Below, one piece after another: positions 49,501-63,300 of a stretch of 64,000 bases of DNA. The DNA is from Tetrahymena thermophila SB210. Lineage: Eukaryota; Ciliophora; Oligohymenophorea; Hymenostomatida; Tetrahymenidae. Below the pieces are notes generated by a model, which worked only from the letters and a program-made list of their open reading frames with translations, made no database searches and was not told where the DNA came from. A program made the position numbers and the translations under genes. How positions within the stretch are numbered: position 1 is the stretch's first letter; the number at the start of each line of letters is the position of its first letter. Location of the stretch: positions 62,001-126,000 of the forward strand of contig NW_002476172.1 of NCBI RefSeq assembly GCF_000189635.1. Direction: 5' to 3'.

Positions 49501-52500
49501 CTATTTTATATTTTTTTACTTATTTTCTACTATATAACACTATGATACCTATTTCTTTGATTGTATCTCTTGAAATGGTTAAGGTGGCATAAGGTTATTT
49601 TATTACTAATGATAAATAAATGTACTGTGAAGAGAAAGACATTTGGCCAAAAGTTATGACAACAACAATCAATGAAGAACTAGGATAGGTAGAATATGTA
49701 TTCTCAGATAAAACAGGAACTCTTACTTGCAATGTAATGGAGTTTAATAAAAGTGTAATTGGTCATAATTTATATGGAGACTCAGGAGAAAAGGACCCTA
49801 AATTACAGAAAAAAAAGTAGGATCATGAAGGCGATAAACCAAAAAAGCATAAATTAACTTCTTTTAACTTTTACGATCGCCATTTGAATGAATTATTAGC
49901 TGAAGCTAAACACGATTCGATAGTTAATTTACAGCTAAAGAGTGAAGATGGAAATAGTTCTTATCTAATTAAAACTTAGCGTGACTTAGCATGCGAATAT
50001 TGGAAGCTATTAGGAACTGCTCACGAATGCATTATTTAAAGAGACAAGGAAACTAATGAAATAGACTATCAAGGCCCATCTCCAGATGAAATAACTCTTG
50101 TTGATGCAGCCAGACATATGGGATTTACCTTTGAAGGAGCCTCAAGTGATACCATAGATATAAATGTGAGAGGTATTAAGTAAAAGGTCACATTATTGAA
50201 TTCATTTGAATTCAATAGTGATAGAAAAAGAATGTCTGTTATAATAAGAGATGGAAACGTTATTAAGCTTTATATTAAAGGAGCAGATAGTATCATAAAA
50301 TCTAGGTTGCATACAGACAAATAATAGCCTTTCTTAGATAAAACTAATGACTATCTCACACAATTCAGTCTTATAGGGCTTCGTACCCTTATGATGGCTA
50401 TGAGGGTTTTGAGTGAAGAGGAGTATTAAGATTTCAAAAGAAAAATGAATGCTTTGGCTGATTCAGAAAATCGTGAAAGGGAAATGGGTATAAATTATTT
50501 CATTTAATTCAATTAGAAACATTTCAAAAAAATAAAACGAACTTCAAAAATACTAATAAAATATTAAAATATATTTTAGATATTCAATTTTAGTATTTAA
50601 ATATTTTTATTAAAAATTTTATTAGATAAATTAGCTGATTCTATAGAGAGAAATCTTATTTTAATTGGTGCTACTGCAGTTGAGGATAAACTTTAAGATA
50701 AAGTTCCAGAAACAATTTATGATCTTATTAAGGCCAGTAATAAAATTTCAACAAATAATATATCATTAAATAAAATATATTTTTTTAAGATATTAAGGTT
50801 TGGATGCTTACTGGTGATAAGCTAGAAACAGCAGAAAATATTGCAAAGAGCTGCAAATTAATACAAAATGACATGAAGATTATTCAAATATCTGAAAAAG
50901 ATGAATAATCTCTCAGAAATAATTTACTTGGAACTGCTATGGAAAAGTTTATTCAATTAAAAAATGATTAAGCTAAAAAATCTATGCTTGTAGAAGGAGA
51001 TTCACTGACATTAATTTTTGGAGATGTTCATTTATAAAAAGCGTTTTTGAAGATCTCTAAAGATTGCGAATCTGTTGTTTGTTGTAGAGTTACTCCAAAA
51101 TAAAAAGCACTTGTAGTTAGATTGATAAAAGACAACTTAAAAAAAATTACACTTGCTATTGGTGATGGTGCTAATGATGTCAATATGATACAAGAAGCTC
51201 ATATAGGTAAAATAATTCAAATAAATTATAATTGAAATAAAAATTAAAGCAATGATCAATAAGCAATATTTATTAATTAATTTCAAATAATCATTAAATT
51301 AGGATGTGGTATTTTTGGTAATGAAGGTATGCAAGCTGCATAAAGCTCAGATTTTGCATTTGGTGAATTTAAATGTCTTTGGCGTCTAGTTTTAGTTCAT
51401 GGCAGATGGTCATACATTAGAATAGCTGAAATGATTATTTACTTCTTTTACAAAAATATGTAATTTTTTAACAAAAATAAATAAAGAATCAATTGAAGAA
51501 TTCAATTATAATTTATATTATTATAATACTAGGTTATTTACAATTCCATAGCTGTACTTTTCATTTTATAATGCATTTAGCGGACAAACTATTTTTGATG
51601 CTTGGTTTATTTCTTTGTATAATTTGATTTTTACAGCTTTACCTTTGATTTCTAGAGCCGTATTTGACTAGGATGTTAATTATAAAGTTACTGTCGACTA
51701 AGTAAAAATGGGAGAAGAAGACAATCGTCTTTAGTCAATTTTAGAAAGAAAGGAGTAGTATTTAGAAAAGAAATTCCCTACTTTCTACTATACAAGTTAA
51801 GATAAAACAATATTTACAGATTCAAACTTCTTATCTTGGGTAATTTAAGGGTTGATTCATGGTCTAATCATTTTCTATTGTACTTATTTGACTTTTGATT
51901 CCATTACTTTTTCAAAGGATGGTCTCTCTACAGATCTTTGGAACTTCTCTTTAATTATATTCACATCGATCATTTTAGTAAAATCTTAATTAACATTTCA
52001 TATTTTGTTTCTTATTGCAACTTTTCATAATTTATAGACAATTTAAAAATAAAATAAAGCAAAATTTTATATTTTACATGAAATTTTTATATCAAGATTT
52101 TTTAATTGTTTAAAAAAAAATAATTTTTACAATTTTAAGGTTGTTATTAAAATAATAAATATTAAAAATAAAAAGGTGGCTGATATGAAAATTGCTATGT
52201 TTACAAGATACTGGACTTGGATTACATACTTTACTTTTATTTTTAGTAGTTTAATACTGTACTTTGCTTTTTTATTGGGCAGTTAATCAATCGAAACAAG
52301 TGAAGTCTGGTTGACACCTTTTTAGATGTTTTAAAACTCACAATTTTACTTTATATTATTTGAGACTTGTGGAATAATTTTGGCTTTTGACATGACTGTA
52401 TTTGTTTCTAGACAATTTTTAACAAAGCAGAGAATATTAGGTTACATGAGATTTTTAAAATAGCCAAATGTAAATCTTGAAAAAAAGCCCACATGGGCAG

Positions 52501-53513
52501 AAGACATGAGTCTTTTTAATTCGTTTTACAATATTTAAGACGCAAAAAATCAAAATAATGGATAAGTTTATCTCGCAAATAGTGGTGAATCTTAACCAGA
52601 AAATGGAGACTAGATGAAAAAAATAGACAATAAAGATCTTGTAAATCAAAACTCTTAATCGCCTATGATTAATAAGTACTAACCTTAACACAGCAATGAC
52701 AACAGATCCAAAAATAACTAAACACCTTTAAATGGTAATCCAATTTAAATTTAAATGCAATAGTATAACATAGGCGGAGGAGTAGGTTTTGGAGACTCAA
52801 GTGCTGATAGACTGAATTAAGAATAGCAATAGATTCAAATTTAGAATAATTAAAGACCGGCATAACCAAACCACGCAGGAGGTATGTAAAACACTACTCA
52901 ATAATTTATGTAGACGTAAGAATTACTAGATTTAACCAATACTACATTATTTTAAAAAAATAGTCAATCTAATAATCAGGTGATGGAAAATCACGCATTG
53001 AATAACTACCTTGATAAGAAACAGCCACAATAATAATAGTAATAATAATAATAACAATATGAAAAAAGAAATAGTTAAACAGATGTTAAATAAAATATGA
53101 ATAACTTTGGCTATGTTGAAGAAGAAATAATTACAATATAGTCCAAAAAGAAATCTTCAAATTCTAATGGTAATACTAATACAAATAGCAATGGTATTAA
53201 AGGAAATGGGAGAACTTCTGTTGGTAATGTTTTGGATATAGGCAATAACCAAATTAATTAATTTGGTAATGGTGAAGAAAATGTAATTGCTTCAAACAAA
53301 AGTATAACCAGCCTCAATAATAGCGCACCTGGATCTAAAATTCATCATTTGACATTTAATTTGCAATTATAAAATCGTTCTGAGAAAGTAGAAGAGACAT
53401 TCATTTATAATGAAGTCAAAAGCAGTGCTAAAAAGTCAGATAATCTCTTACTATATTAAGACCCACATACACCAACACCTATAAACAATTCTATTGACAA
53501 TTTAAGAGATTGA
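46521..53513 (+). CDS. P4-type ATPase (phospholipid flippase)
   Basis: Eight exons: 46521-47198, 48203-48668, 49372-50487, 50626-50736, 50790-51206, 51303-51459, 51533-51977, 52176-53513; 1575 aa with TGA stop. P4 ATPases pump phospholipids from the outer to the cytosolic leaflet, coupled to ATP and an aspartyl phosphate. Seen: N-terminal [24 protein letters not shown], actuator region with GALDGEKN (TNLDGETN in typical members), PISLIVSLE in membrane helix 4, the phosphorylation loop [10 protein letters not shown] with Asp near residue 494, nucleotide-binding KGADSIIK, hinge [32 protein letters not shown], and the P4-type [19 protein letters not shown] and [10 protein letters not shown] segments. 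A 155-residue exon adds a Q/K-rich insertion in the actuator region, and the C-terminal 350 residues form an Asn/Gln-rich tail with a Gln run near 53020-53060. Intron 1 is about 1 kb. A CDC50 partner, usual for this family, is not in the window. Family assignment is certain, lipid specificity unknown. Confidence 0.93.
47199..48202 (+). other. 1-kb first intron of the flippase gene
   Basis: Starts GTAATCATT and ends AAAAATTAG, joining in phase 0. It is the longest intron in the window; most here are 50-300 nt. No exon-like or gene-like stretch was found in it on the + strand. Minus-strand ORFs here have no recognisable content. Confidence 0.65.
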
Positions 53514-54818
53514 TTAAATATAGATCGTTGGAATACAGTTTTATTTTATTCATCAAATAAAATAAATAATTATTACAATTTTCCTATCGCTTTTGTGCTT
53601 TAAAAATGAATGAGCTTTTCAATATTTTCAATATTATAAAACAAATAAAGAGCTTTAGAATAAAAAGTTTTTGTACGTACAAGCAATTTATTAATTAACG
53701 AAAATTTACTAATAATTCAACTATATAATTGTAAATAAATGCAACAAACAAGTTTAACTATAGGTGAGAGAGTGCAAATTTGATTAATGATTTTAGTTAG
53801 TTAATTATATCTGCATAATACTTAACTAAATAGCTTAAAGTAGAAAAAAATTAGTACATTGCCATTAACTAAATATATTAAAATTAATTTATTATTGTAA
53901 AAATAAAATTATCATATTTATTAAATAATTTTATCTCTTTTCTTTTTGGTAGTTTGTTTCTAAATCTTTATTATACCTACACACAAACATATATATATAA
54001 GTAAGTAAATAACCAGTCAAACAAACAAAACAATTTTTATTTTGGAATTTAAATCAAAGGATATTTATAAATATGAAATCCACATTATTTTTATTAATTT
54101 ATTATAATTTTCTTAGAGTTAATTTAAATGTTTTTTTAACATTCAAATATATTTATTTTGTTTTATTTTTTAAAATTACTTGCTTGAAAAAAATTAGATT
54201 GGATTTTACTATGATGAAATTTCCATTTTTTAGAGAGTTTTTGATTTATATATTTTATAATTTATAAAAATAATTTTTATTTTGATTGAGATTTATTATC
54301 AAAAATATTAAATTTGTTGTTTAAATTTAATAAAAAAATATTTTATTTTGTTGAAAAAAATAGAATAGATTTATCATAAATAAATTTATGAATTTTTAAT
54401 TATGTCAAAAAGCATTCAAAATTAGCTGAGATTGGAGGATTTCAGTCAGAATTATTTTTGATTGATATAAATTGAGAGGCTTGATGAAAGATTCTATTAG
54501 AATAAAGAGCGCAAAAGATGGATTCAAACTATCGGTATTGATTGGTTAATTAATCTTATATTGTGTTTGTAATTTTCATATAGAGGTATTTTTGCTATCA
54601 AAAAATTAATTAATTAATCAATAAATATAATAAACAAATAGAATAAGGAGTAGTCAAACAAAAAAATCCTTCTAACTAACAAGAAATTAATTAATTTATT
54701 TACTTAAAATTAAGAAGTAGACCAACCTATTTATAAATTAAAAAGTCTGCCTTTAAAAGCCAAAACAGAGAAGATACTTTTTGAATATAATTATTTTAAT
54801 AACAGCAGGAATAAAGAA
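53514..54818. other. Intergenic region
   Basis: 1.3 kb of AT-rich DNA without a recognised gene. The last 170 bp are A-rich and lead directly into the WD40 gene, so they are probably its 5' leader. An ORF at 54073-54267 is hydrophobic low-complexity sequence without support. Confidence 0.5.
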
Positions 54819-57045
54819 ATGAGTTTGTTGAATAACTTTAGCTTCAATTGTTTTCGTCATCCTACAAAGAAAGTTTAGACTATTTGTACTGAACCCTTTT
54901 GCAATTATTATAGATTCTTTTGTATATAGTGCTTTTTAGATAATTCGTCTCACTTATGCGCTCATAAGCAGACTATTCATGAGATAAATGATGTTTTAGA
55001 ATCTCACTAGAATTCTTAGTTCAATAATGCTGCGGTTAGTGAATTGTAATAGGGATTAATGAGAGTCAAGATGCAGATGAAAGAATATGAAAATATCATT
55101 AAATCTAAGCATGCTTCTTACATTAAAGTGATAGATGCTGTAGAGCAATCTTTTTAGTAGGCTAAGAACGCTATAGTGAATGAAATTGAGGACTATTTGA
55201 CTAATTTAGTTGCTAAGTAGTAGGCTCATTTCTAGTATTTGGAAAATAAAATGAAATTACATGTCAAAGAAGCATCGTTAAGCGATTTAGCTTCTCTTAA
55301 TCGCCAGAATGAAAATGAAGTTACAAACTTCTTTGAAAACATTATTAAAAGTCCTTTGGCTAATACAAAAGAGTTTTAAAACGAAGTTAACTTCTACGTC
55401 CAATCTTTTCGTCGTAATATTCACGAATTGGACAATTTAAGCAATACAAAGATGGTTACGTTTTTCACAGAAGAACTAAATAGCATTTTCAAAAATAAAT
55501 TTAATGAGTTAAAATAGCTTCTTGTGATGTCTGCTGAAGATCTTCCTCTTCCTAATACAAGCAGATTTCATTTATCTAAAATAAATAACCAATTAGGGCT
55601 CAATGGAATGAATGGCTCTTCAAGCAGCGAATTTAAATTCAAATATTATCGCACTCCTTCCAGCACAAGCGATATTCCATCTTTGGCCATGTATAACAAC
55701 ACCACAAATAGCATGAATTAAAATGGATTTAGTTTAGCCAGTGCCAACAATTAAAAAGTAATCCAAAAGAGCTCTTCAAATGGCTTGATTGGAGTACAAA
55801 AGAATGCATTATACAATGGATATTAGAGTGAAGATTAAAATTACAATGCTATTGAAATAGAAACTAATTAAATTCTTGATAGCAGCAGCTATTCTACTAT
55901 TTTACCTAAAAATTAAATTGAAAAAAACCCACTTCATACAGCTGGTATTTGTACTATGATAGTCTTCCAAGAAAATTCCACCAAAAAAATCATCGTAACA
56001 GGTTCTTTGGATTATACAATAAAATTCTGGTAGCTTGAAAGCTCCAGCTTCGACTTTATAAAAACAATAAGAGGTCACACATCTCCCATTTATGCACTTT
56101 AAAAAATAGAAAAAGAAAACAATATTTTCCTTGCATCTGGATCAGCTGATGGTGAAATTAGAATTTGGAATCCAATCCTTCAAGGTAAAGAGTTGCTAGC
56201 CACTTTTAACGATCATTAAGACGCTGTAATGTCTATCATATACAATGACGATTTCCTGATATCAGGTAAAATAATTATAAATTTATTCGTACTCTAACTT
56301 TGTTTAAATTGCTATTTTTTAAATTTAATTAACTTTTATTATGAATTAATTTTCGCGTAATTCTTTAAATTTTGAATTCAAATTTATTTGAAATCTAATT
56401 AAATCCTACATTGAAATTCTACCAGTTTAAAAAAAACTTAAAAATTAATGTTTAATTTTAAAAAAAGGATCTGCTGATAAAACTGTAAAAGTGTGGAATT
56501 TAGATGAGCTGTTCTGTACTCAAACTCTTAATTAAGATCAGCCAGCTACAAGCTTGTGCACATTTTAAAACGAATCACTTAGATGTTTAGTTAGTGCCTG
56601 CGGAGATGGATTTAGAATTTGGAATCAGAAGAAACCTGGAGATTATAAACTCAAATCTTATAATAATAAAGCTCATAAAAAGGGTATTTCGATAATAGCT
56701 GCAATAGGTTCTTCAAATGTTGATATTGCTACTGCTGGAAAAGATGGACTTATTAAGCTTTGGAACATAGAAAAAGGAATGTGTGTAAATTAACTATAAG
56801 GACATACAAAAGCAGTTTATCAATTATATTTCTCTCACTTGAATAATAACCTCTACTCTTGCAGTGCTGACGAGTCTATCAAAGTTTGGGATCTCGAGAA
56901 GCAAACCAGTAATTATGAAAACGGAAACAAATTCACTTCCGTTTGCCCTAAACTAGGTGAATTTATTGTTTTTGACTAACATAATTTCATTCTCACAGCC
57001 TCTAATGATCTAAACATAATAAAAATCATAACAATGTCTCAATGA
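54819..57045 (+). CDS. B-box-like zinc finger, coiled coil and WD40 protein
   Basis: Two exons (54819-56265 and 56468-57045) give 674 aa with a TGA stop. The N-terminal 55 residues hold a Cys/His pattern (CFRH, C-x4-C, C-x2-C, CAHK, H) that resembles a B-box zinc finger. Residues of about 60-235 are helical and charged and look like coiled coil, followed by a Ser/Asn-rich linker to about 365. The C-terminal half contains seven WD40-type units, several ending in canonical dipeptides or close variants (IKFWQ, IRIWN, VKVWN, FRIWN, IKLWN, IKVWD), with GH-type starts such as IRGHTSPIYAL and LQGHTKAVYQL; the last unit is degenerate. A seven-blade propeller serving as a scaffold, perhaps linked to ubiquitin-type or cytoskeletal complexes, is the family expectation. 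No RING domain is visible, so ligase activity is not implied. The intron falls within the third WD unit. Confidence 0.88.
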
Positions 57046-57477
57046 GCTACTAATAATAAATAAATCAATCAATCAATAAGACAGAAACATAGAAAGAAAA
57101 TAAATTTTTCCAAAAATAAATTAATAAATAAATAATAAAACAACTTATTCTTATACTAATATAAATGAGTTTTAAATATAAATTACTAAATAAATATATA
57201 ATTCAGTTCCAATTTCAAAAAATTTAATTTCAATTTATTTCATTTTCTTTTAAAATGTATGTATAAATATCAATGTAGGTTCAATTTAATTTTTTATAAA
57301 CTATTGTAAGTGAAAAATTGTTTATTTTTCAATGAATTTTTACAAATTTTTAAGGTTAATTGTCTATATAAATAGATTTAATTCAACTTATATTAAGTTA
57401 ATTTTAATAATAATTAATAAGCTCAATAATAATAAAAGTATAAAAATTGATAATCAATCTGCTATTTCTTTATAATA
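57046..57477. other. Spacer between convergent genes
   Basis: About 430 bp between the stop of the WD40 gene and the stop of the minus-strand membrane-protein gene; it should hold both 3' UTRs. Rich in AATCAATCAATAA-type repeats at the left edge. Confidence 0.5.
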
Positions 57478-58155
57478 TCATCTATTAAAAAGTATTTTTA
57501 CACATTTTGTGATTAATTCAATTATCTTTATTATAAGTGTTATTATTATTACTAATGCAGCGATACCTAACCATATTGAATTAATTATACAGTAAGCTAA
57601 GCTTAATTTGTAAAGTTAACCACAATCAGTTGTATTATTAATAAAAATTCCAATGTAACTAGCAAAAAAACCTATTCCTAATAAAAATCTTAAAGGACAA
57701 ACCAAAATATACAGAAGACCATGTTTTTCTTGTAGTTAGTCTTTTAAAAAAAGTAATAGCTAATCAATCGAATTAAGAAAAGCAGTTCCACAATTAACAA
57801 AAAATAGTATGCTTGTTGCAAAAGCCCATTTTTTAAGTGTTACGTTCTCACAATAATCATTCATATCTTCATCTCTCTAAAACAAGAAAAATAAAATACC
57901 AAAAGCTAAAGAAATAGAACTTTCAAGTAAAAAAGCAAATAAGAAAGTGCAAAAGCCTATACAAATTTTTGATTGTCCAACATGTTTTTAAGGATTTTAA
58001 ACTTAATTCTAGTTATTTTATTATGAGTCTATAAAATCATAAATAGCAATCCCTTTTTCGTTTTATTTTTAATTTCTATTAGTCTATTCTATTTATGTAT
58101 CAACTCTTATATCTTATGTGTTAATGTTGATATTTTAATTTTTAAATGAATCCAT
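57478..58155 (-). CDS. Small four-pass membrane protein
   Basis: A single-exon gene in the ciliate code: ATG at 58155 to TGA at 57478, 225 aa. The first 70 residues are hydrophilic and Gln/Asn-rich (NQNININ, QQNNQNQVQNPQK) and probably cytosolic. Four hydrophobic stretches follow at about 72-98, 118-137, 152-175 and 192-216, the last rich in Ile (ALVIIITLIIKIIELI). Short loops contain a possible N-glycosylation site (NNT) and a few cysteines (DYCENVT, DCGQLYK). No recognised family motif; ciliate genomes encode many such lineage-specific membrane proteins. Start choice rests on frame continuity and the first ATG in the open frame. Confidence 0.75.
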
Positions 58156-59180
58156 TTTATCATTTTTTTTTTAATATTTATTTATTTATCAATCTATTTA
58201 ACACTTATCAATTACAAATTTTACTTAAAAATTATTTAAATATAAATATTATTATTTGTGTAATAGCCATTTAGTCTGCTTAAAATTCAAGTCGTTTTGA
58301 GATCGAATAATCAAAATTAATTTAAATTTAAAGTAGATTGATTATTTGTTTGAATATTATTGGCTATTTTAATGAATAAATCTATACTAATATCTAGGTA
58401 AAAATAATTTTTTAAAATTATGATAACATGCATTTAATTCAAAAATAATAACATTTTTATTTTTATATAAAAAAATTTTCATATTTAATTTATGATAAAA
58501 TTATTTTTTTAATATATTTAAAAGTTATCTAAATAATTTTTGCTCAAATTAGAACACTAAAGCTAAACATTTAAAATTAATAAAATAATTAGTATACTTA
58601 AAGTAAAAATATAATTGTTTTTTGATTTTCTTTTAAAAAATATTTATCAGGTTTTATTGTTTGTAAACAAAATTCTTTAGAAATTAGTAAAATATTATTT
58701 TCAAAATAATATTAATTATTTTAAAATAAATAGATGCTAAGCAATTTTAGATAAAATTAAGAGAGAAAATAACAATTTTTATTAATTTTTTTATTCTATG
58801 ATTATTAGTGGGTTTATTTTTCTTTAATTTAATTAAATTAAAAGTAGTTTTAATATAGTTAGTTATTCCTGCATTAGAAATATCACCAACCGTAAATATT
58901 TCAAATGATTAAATTTTTTTATAAAATTAATTTATTTTGTGAAGTTGGTTAATTTTTTAATATTGAAATATCATTTACGTTATGTATGGAACTTATTGTA
59001 TATGAGTATTTATAGTATATTATTAAAAAGCAAATGTATTGTTAAATATTTAGCCCTTAGTGGAAAAAATAAATTATAAAAGAATTTTTCGAATAAGTAA
59101 TTCGATGAAGTATTTAAAAATTGATAATTTAATTAAATTGAAAACATTTACAAAATAAATAAAAAATTAGTTATTTAAGT
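58156..59180. other. Intergenic region between divergent genes
   Basis: Divergent promoters for the membrane-protein gene (minus) and the OsmC-like gene (plus) must lie here. AT-rich; no gene recognised. Confidence 0.5.
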
Positions 59181-59648
59181 ATGCAAGAAAATAAATTGAG
59201 ATAATATCAAATATAATCAGAAACTGACAATTTCTCAGTTAAAACTAAAACAGAAAGCGGATTTACTGTTGTTACAGATATGGCCAAGAAAGTTGGTGGA
59301 AATGGAAGTGGTCCATCACCTATTGAATTGTTGCTTTCTTCATTAGTGGGCTGTGAAAACATAGTTGCCAGAAATATAGCTTCACATTTAGGTTTTACTA
59401 TAAACTAAGCAAAATTTGATATTAAAGCTGAAAGAGATGAAAGAGGAACAAATGATCTTCCCATGACAGAAGACTCTCCTATAACTTCAGGATTATAAAG
59501 AATTTGGGGAATTGTTTATGTTGATACAGATGGCTCAGACTAATAACTATAATAAATGAATGAAATTTTAAAGAAAAGATGCCCTGTTGCTAGAATGATA
59601 GTTGATAGTGGATGCAAGCTCGAAATAGAATGGAAAAAACTTGAATGA
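59181..59648 (+). CDS. OsmC-like peroxide-reductase family protein
   Basis: A single-exon gene of 155 aa. OsmC/Ohr-family proteins reduce organic hydroperoxides through two active-site cysteines. Seen: the family-typical GNGSGPSPIELLLSSLVGCEN with Cys58 on the central helix, and the second cysteine, Cys134, in KKRCPVARMI. The middle DIKAERDERG and the C-terminal strand KLEIEW also fit the fold. Length and spacing match YhfA/OsmC-type members without N-terminal targeting, so a cytosolic location is inferred. Gln codons TAA and TAG occur inside, showing it is a nuclear ciliate gene rather than bacterial contamination, though the family is best known in bacteria. It has no introns, in contrast to most neighbours; a bacterial origin by ancient transfer is possible but unproven. 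Confidence 0.9.
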
Positions 59649-60309
59649 AAATGTTTCAATGTTTTAATCAATATTTAATTAAATAATTTGTTTGTATCAG
59701 AAAAAAAGATAAATTAATAATTATGAAAGTATTATTATTTAGAATTTTAAATGTAGCTTTTAAATTCAAATATCTATAAATTTAAGAATAGTATTTTACT
59801 CATAATGTGTAAAAATTTCCTAATTACATTCTTTGAGATTAATTAAATCATGAAAAGATTTTTATATTGTTACCAACTATTGAAATAGTTAATTTAAAAA
59901 AGTAAACTAATCTTTATTTTATTTTTTAAAATATTTCAAAATATCAATTTTAATAAAATACAAATTATTTTTCGAAATAATCCTTCATTTTATTTAAGTT
60001 TTATTAAGAGATTTTAGAACTTAGCTAAATTCAAATTATTTTTAAATTATAAAAATAAATTTTACATATTGTAGGTAGTATAGGTGGGAAGGAAATCAAA
60101 AAAGCTGTTAAAAACAAAAAATAAAATATTTTTAAGAAGTTTTTTTTTTGTATTAGGTTTTTGAATAAAAACTTATTGAAACTCCACTTTTTTTAGATTA
60201 TAATGCATTTATTTTCAAATCTAAACATTTTATAAAAAACACATATGTATTTTTTTTGTTTGTACAATAATTTATTTAACCAATTAAATAATTTAAATAA
60301 ATTGAATTT
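59649..60309. other. Spacer between convergent genes
   Basis: About 660 bp of AT-rich DNA. It should contain the 3' ends of the OsmC-like gene and the large minus-strand gene. Nothing else seen. Confidence 0.5.
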
Positions 60310-63300
60310 TCATTTTTAAATATTTATTAGCTAAATATAGGAATCATCTCTATGAATATTATTTTATATTATAATTTAAATACATTTATCCAATTTTTTG
60401 TAATTTTTATTTGCTTTTGTTAATTTGAGGATACTATCTGGGATAAAATACTTTAAACATTTCCAAGAGAACTTTTGATAGAGCTTTAAAATTTACTTTT
60501 ATGAGAATGAAATTATTGTAAGCACTATCAGAGTTATAAGAAAAACAAGACTCAAAATCTAAGAAACGGCATAGATTATCTTCACAAAAAGAACTATTTG
60601 CTAGTTTTCACTTTCACTAAATGATTAAAACATGAGAGATGTTTATAAAATAATTATAAGCAATGAAATCGATATCTTTTCAATCTTATTTAAAAAATTT
60701 AGTTTGAAGGGTCTAAGTTTTTGAATAGCAAAAAAGTAAATAAAAAGACAAAGTGTCTGCATAATTCCAGATATAAATGGAAATTGTTTAAAAATAATAT
60801 CAATAGTGACAATTATTGATTTAACTATTAGCCTAACTAATTCCCAATAAAATAGCTTACTTTAATATTCCTTATAAAAAAATCCAAAGGAGAGTGTTAC
60901 CCTAACTTTATTTAGTCTTTTTCTGTTTAAAAATATTAGAGCAAACATTATCATAGGAATAAGATTAACAAAAATGATAAAAATAGGTATAGTGATTGAT
61001 TAGATATAATTCAAATAATCGCTTTAAGAGCACTCAAGACTAAGATCTATCATAGAATAGTATTAATCTTAGAACAAATTCAGACAGGAAAAGCTTTGCA
61101 AACATATTTTTAAGAAAATAGAATTAAATACTATAATAAAAATATATTGAAATGATATAAGTAATTTATAAAATTATCTTTTTTTATGAGGAGTCTTTTT
61201 TACAATAATAAGAATTAAAATAACTAAAAGGGCTAATAAAAATAAGATATTTGATACGACTATATAAAAAACTACGTTTGCTAAGCCTATACTCTAGATA
61301 TTTGGGAAGATTTATATAAGAAAACAGTTTATTGAAATTATTTATGAGTTCAAAGGATCAACAAATACAATCGATGTATTTTTAATTGAATTAAAAACGT
61401 TTATTTTTGTTAATCCGTTTGAAATTTAATAAATCTAAAAATTAAAGAGCAGGATCTTCGCATATGTAGAAGTTAGATTTTAAAGATGTAAACTTTTTCC
61501 TATATAAAATATACCCATTTTTGAAAGATATTCTGCCAAGATATGGTTTTTTAGACTTTTAAAGCTACTAATTATGATGATACCGATGCTTAAAAGAATT
61601 AAAGTAATAATTACAAACACTTTTATGGTATTTTTTTATATTTAGCTGCACTTAGTACATTAAAAATTACCATAAAGAGAATATGAATCATTCCAATATT
61701 CTCCTTTTATATCACAATTTAGGCACTAAGGCCCAATATGACCTTCGTAGCATAATTTGTTTTCTATTTCGTAACCACCAGTGCAGCTTTAAGGTGAAAA
61801 TGAGCAAGCAACTACTTCATTATTTTATAATGAATACGATTTTCTCCAATAGCCTTCTCTTATCTGAGAATAATTAGCATAGCAAAGTGAATAATACTGA
61901 TAATCACATTACTTGCAATAACTTCTCTTAGAATTTGAATCACTATATTCAATTTATATAGTCTGTGTCTGTCCGCAATATTTACAGAGAAATTACATAT
62001 ATTTCTAGTTGATGATGACCTTTTCCATATCTTATGGGCAATCTTCTTAAATTTAATATTTAAAATTACATATTGCTTTATATTTATAATCCATGATTTA
62101 AATCTCAATATCAAAATTGTCTTTCCTGTATAGTAAATCTTAGTAATAATATAAATAAGGTGATTAAATGTTTATATCTGAACTGACTTAGAAGTTAGAG
62201 TTATCTTTTAAGTATGGATACATATTTAAGGATTCAATTCTTTAATTCGTTTGTGGATAGTATTAATCATTTATTTTAATCTCAAGAGTGATTATATAAC
62301 TAAGACCTCTTTTTAACTGAATAGGGTTAGTTAATTCAAACAAAAACAAATTAGTTGATTAGAACTAAGGATTGTATTCATATATCTTTGTTAATATAAT
62401 ATCCTAAATTTAAAAGCTATAATTATCTCCATACAATTATGCTTTGTTTTCAATAAATCTTATTTTTTTGAGCTCACTTAATACAGACTAGTTCGAAACA
62501 TAAAGAGCACCTCCAACAAAGCTAGAACAATATTTAAATTCAACATTCTCAATCTGAAAAATTTAACCACCAAATATGCATCCACCAAAATAAGTACTTG
62601 AAAAATTCTAAAACGAGCTATTTATTATAGTTATCAGTGCGTTTTACTATTTATTTGTAATTTAAATACTGATACATCCTCCTTGGTTGATTGCAAATCC
62701 ATTTTTTAACTCTACATCTCTAATAACTAATTTATTTAAATCTTCTAAAAGTAGTAAACCAAATTCATTATTATTAAAGTTTATTTAACAGTTATAAATT
62801 TCTAGTAAATCGGCATCAGTAACTTATATTATGTATGCTTCTGAAAAATTTGTATACCCAAAGAAATATGGATATTTATCTTAAATTTTTAAAGCTGAGA
62901 ATGTAAAATTTGATATTTAAATCTTCTTTGTAAACAAAAATATTAATATTTTGTTTAAAATCAAAGAGTTAATTATTTAAAAACCATTTATTTAAGCAAA
63001 AGGGCAATTGAAAATCTTAAAAATGGTTTAATTAATTTAGCTGTTTTAAATAACTAGATTTTTAATTAAAAGATTTGATTCATTTATCTCTATAAAATTT
63101 AAATTTGTATCTAAAAAGAAGGAATTATTTAAAGCTATAAAATCAATAATTATATTACTGATTTAAATTAAATTTATTTATTATTATAAAATATTATTTT
63201 TACATTCACAATCTAATTTTTTGATATAAACATTTTGGCAACTGAATATTATTATACCTGATTAAGCCGTATTGTAATCGCTTATTTAAATAAGATTTAT

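Noticed and set aside
54073-54267. 64-codon + strand ORF before the WD40 gene
   Set aside because: F/L/I-rich translation typical of T-rich noncoding DNA; no similarity seen.
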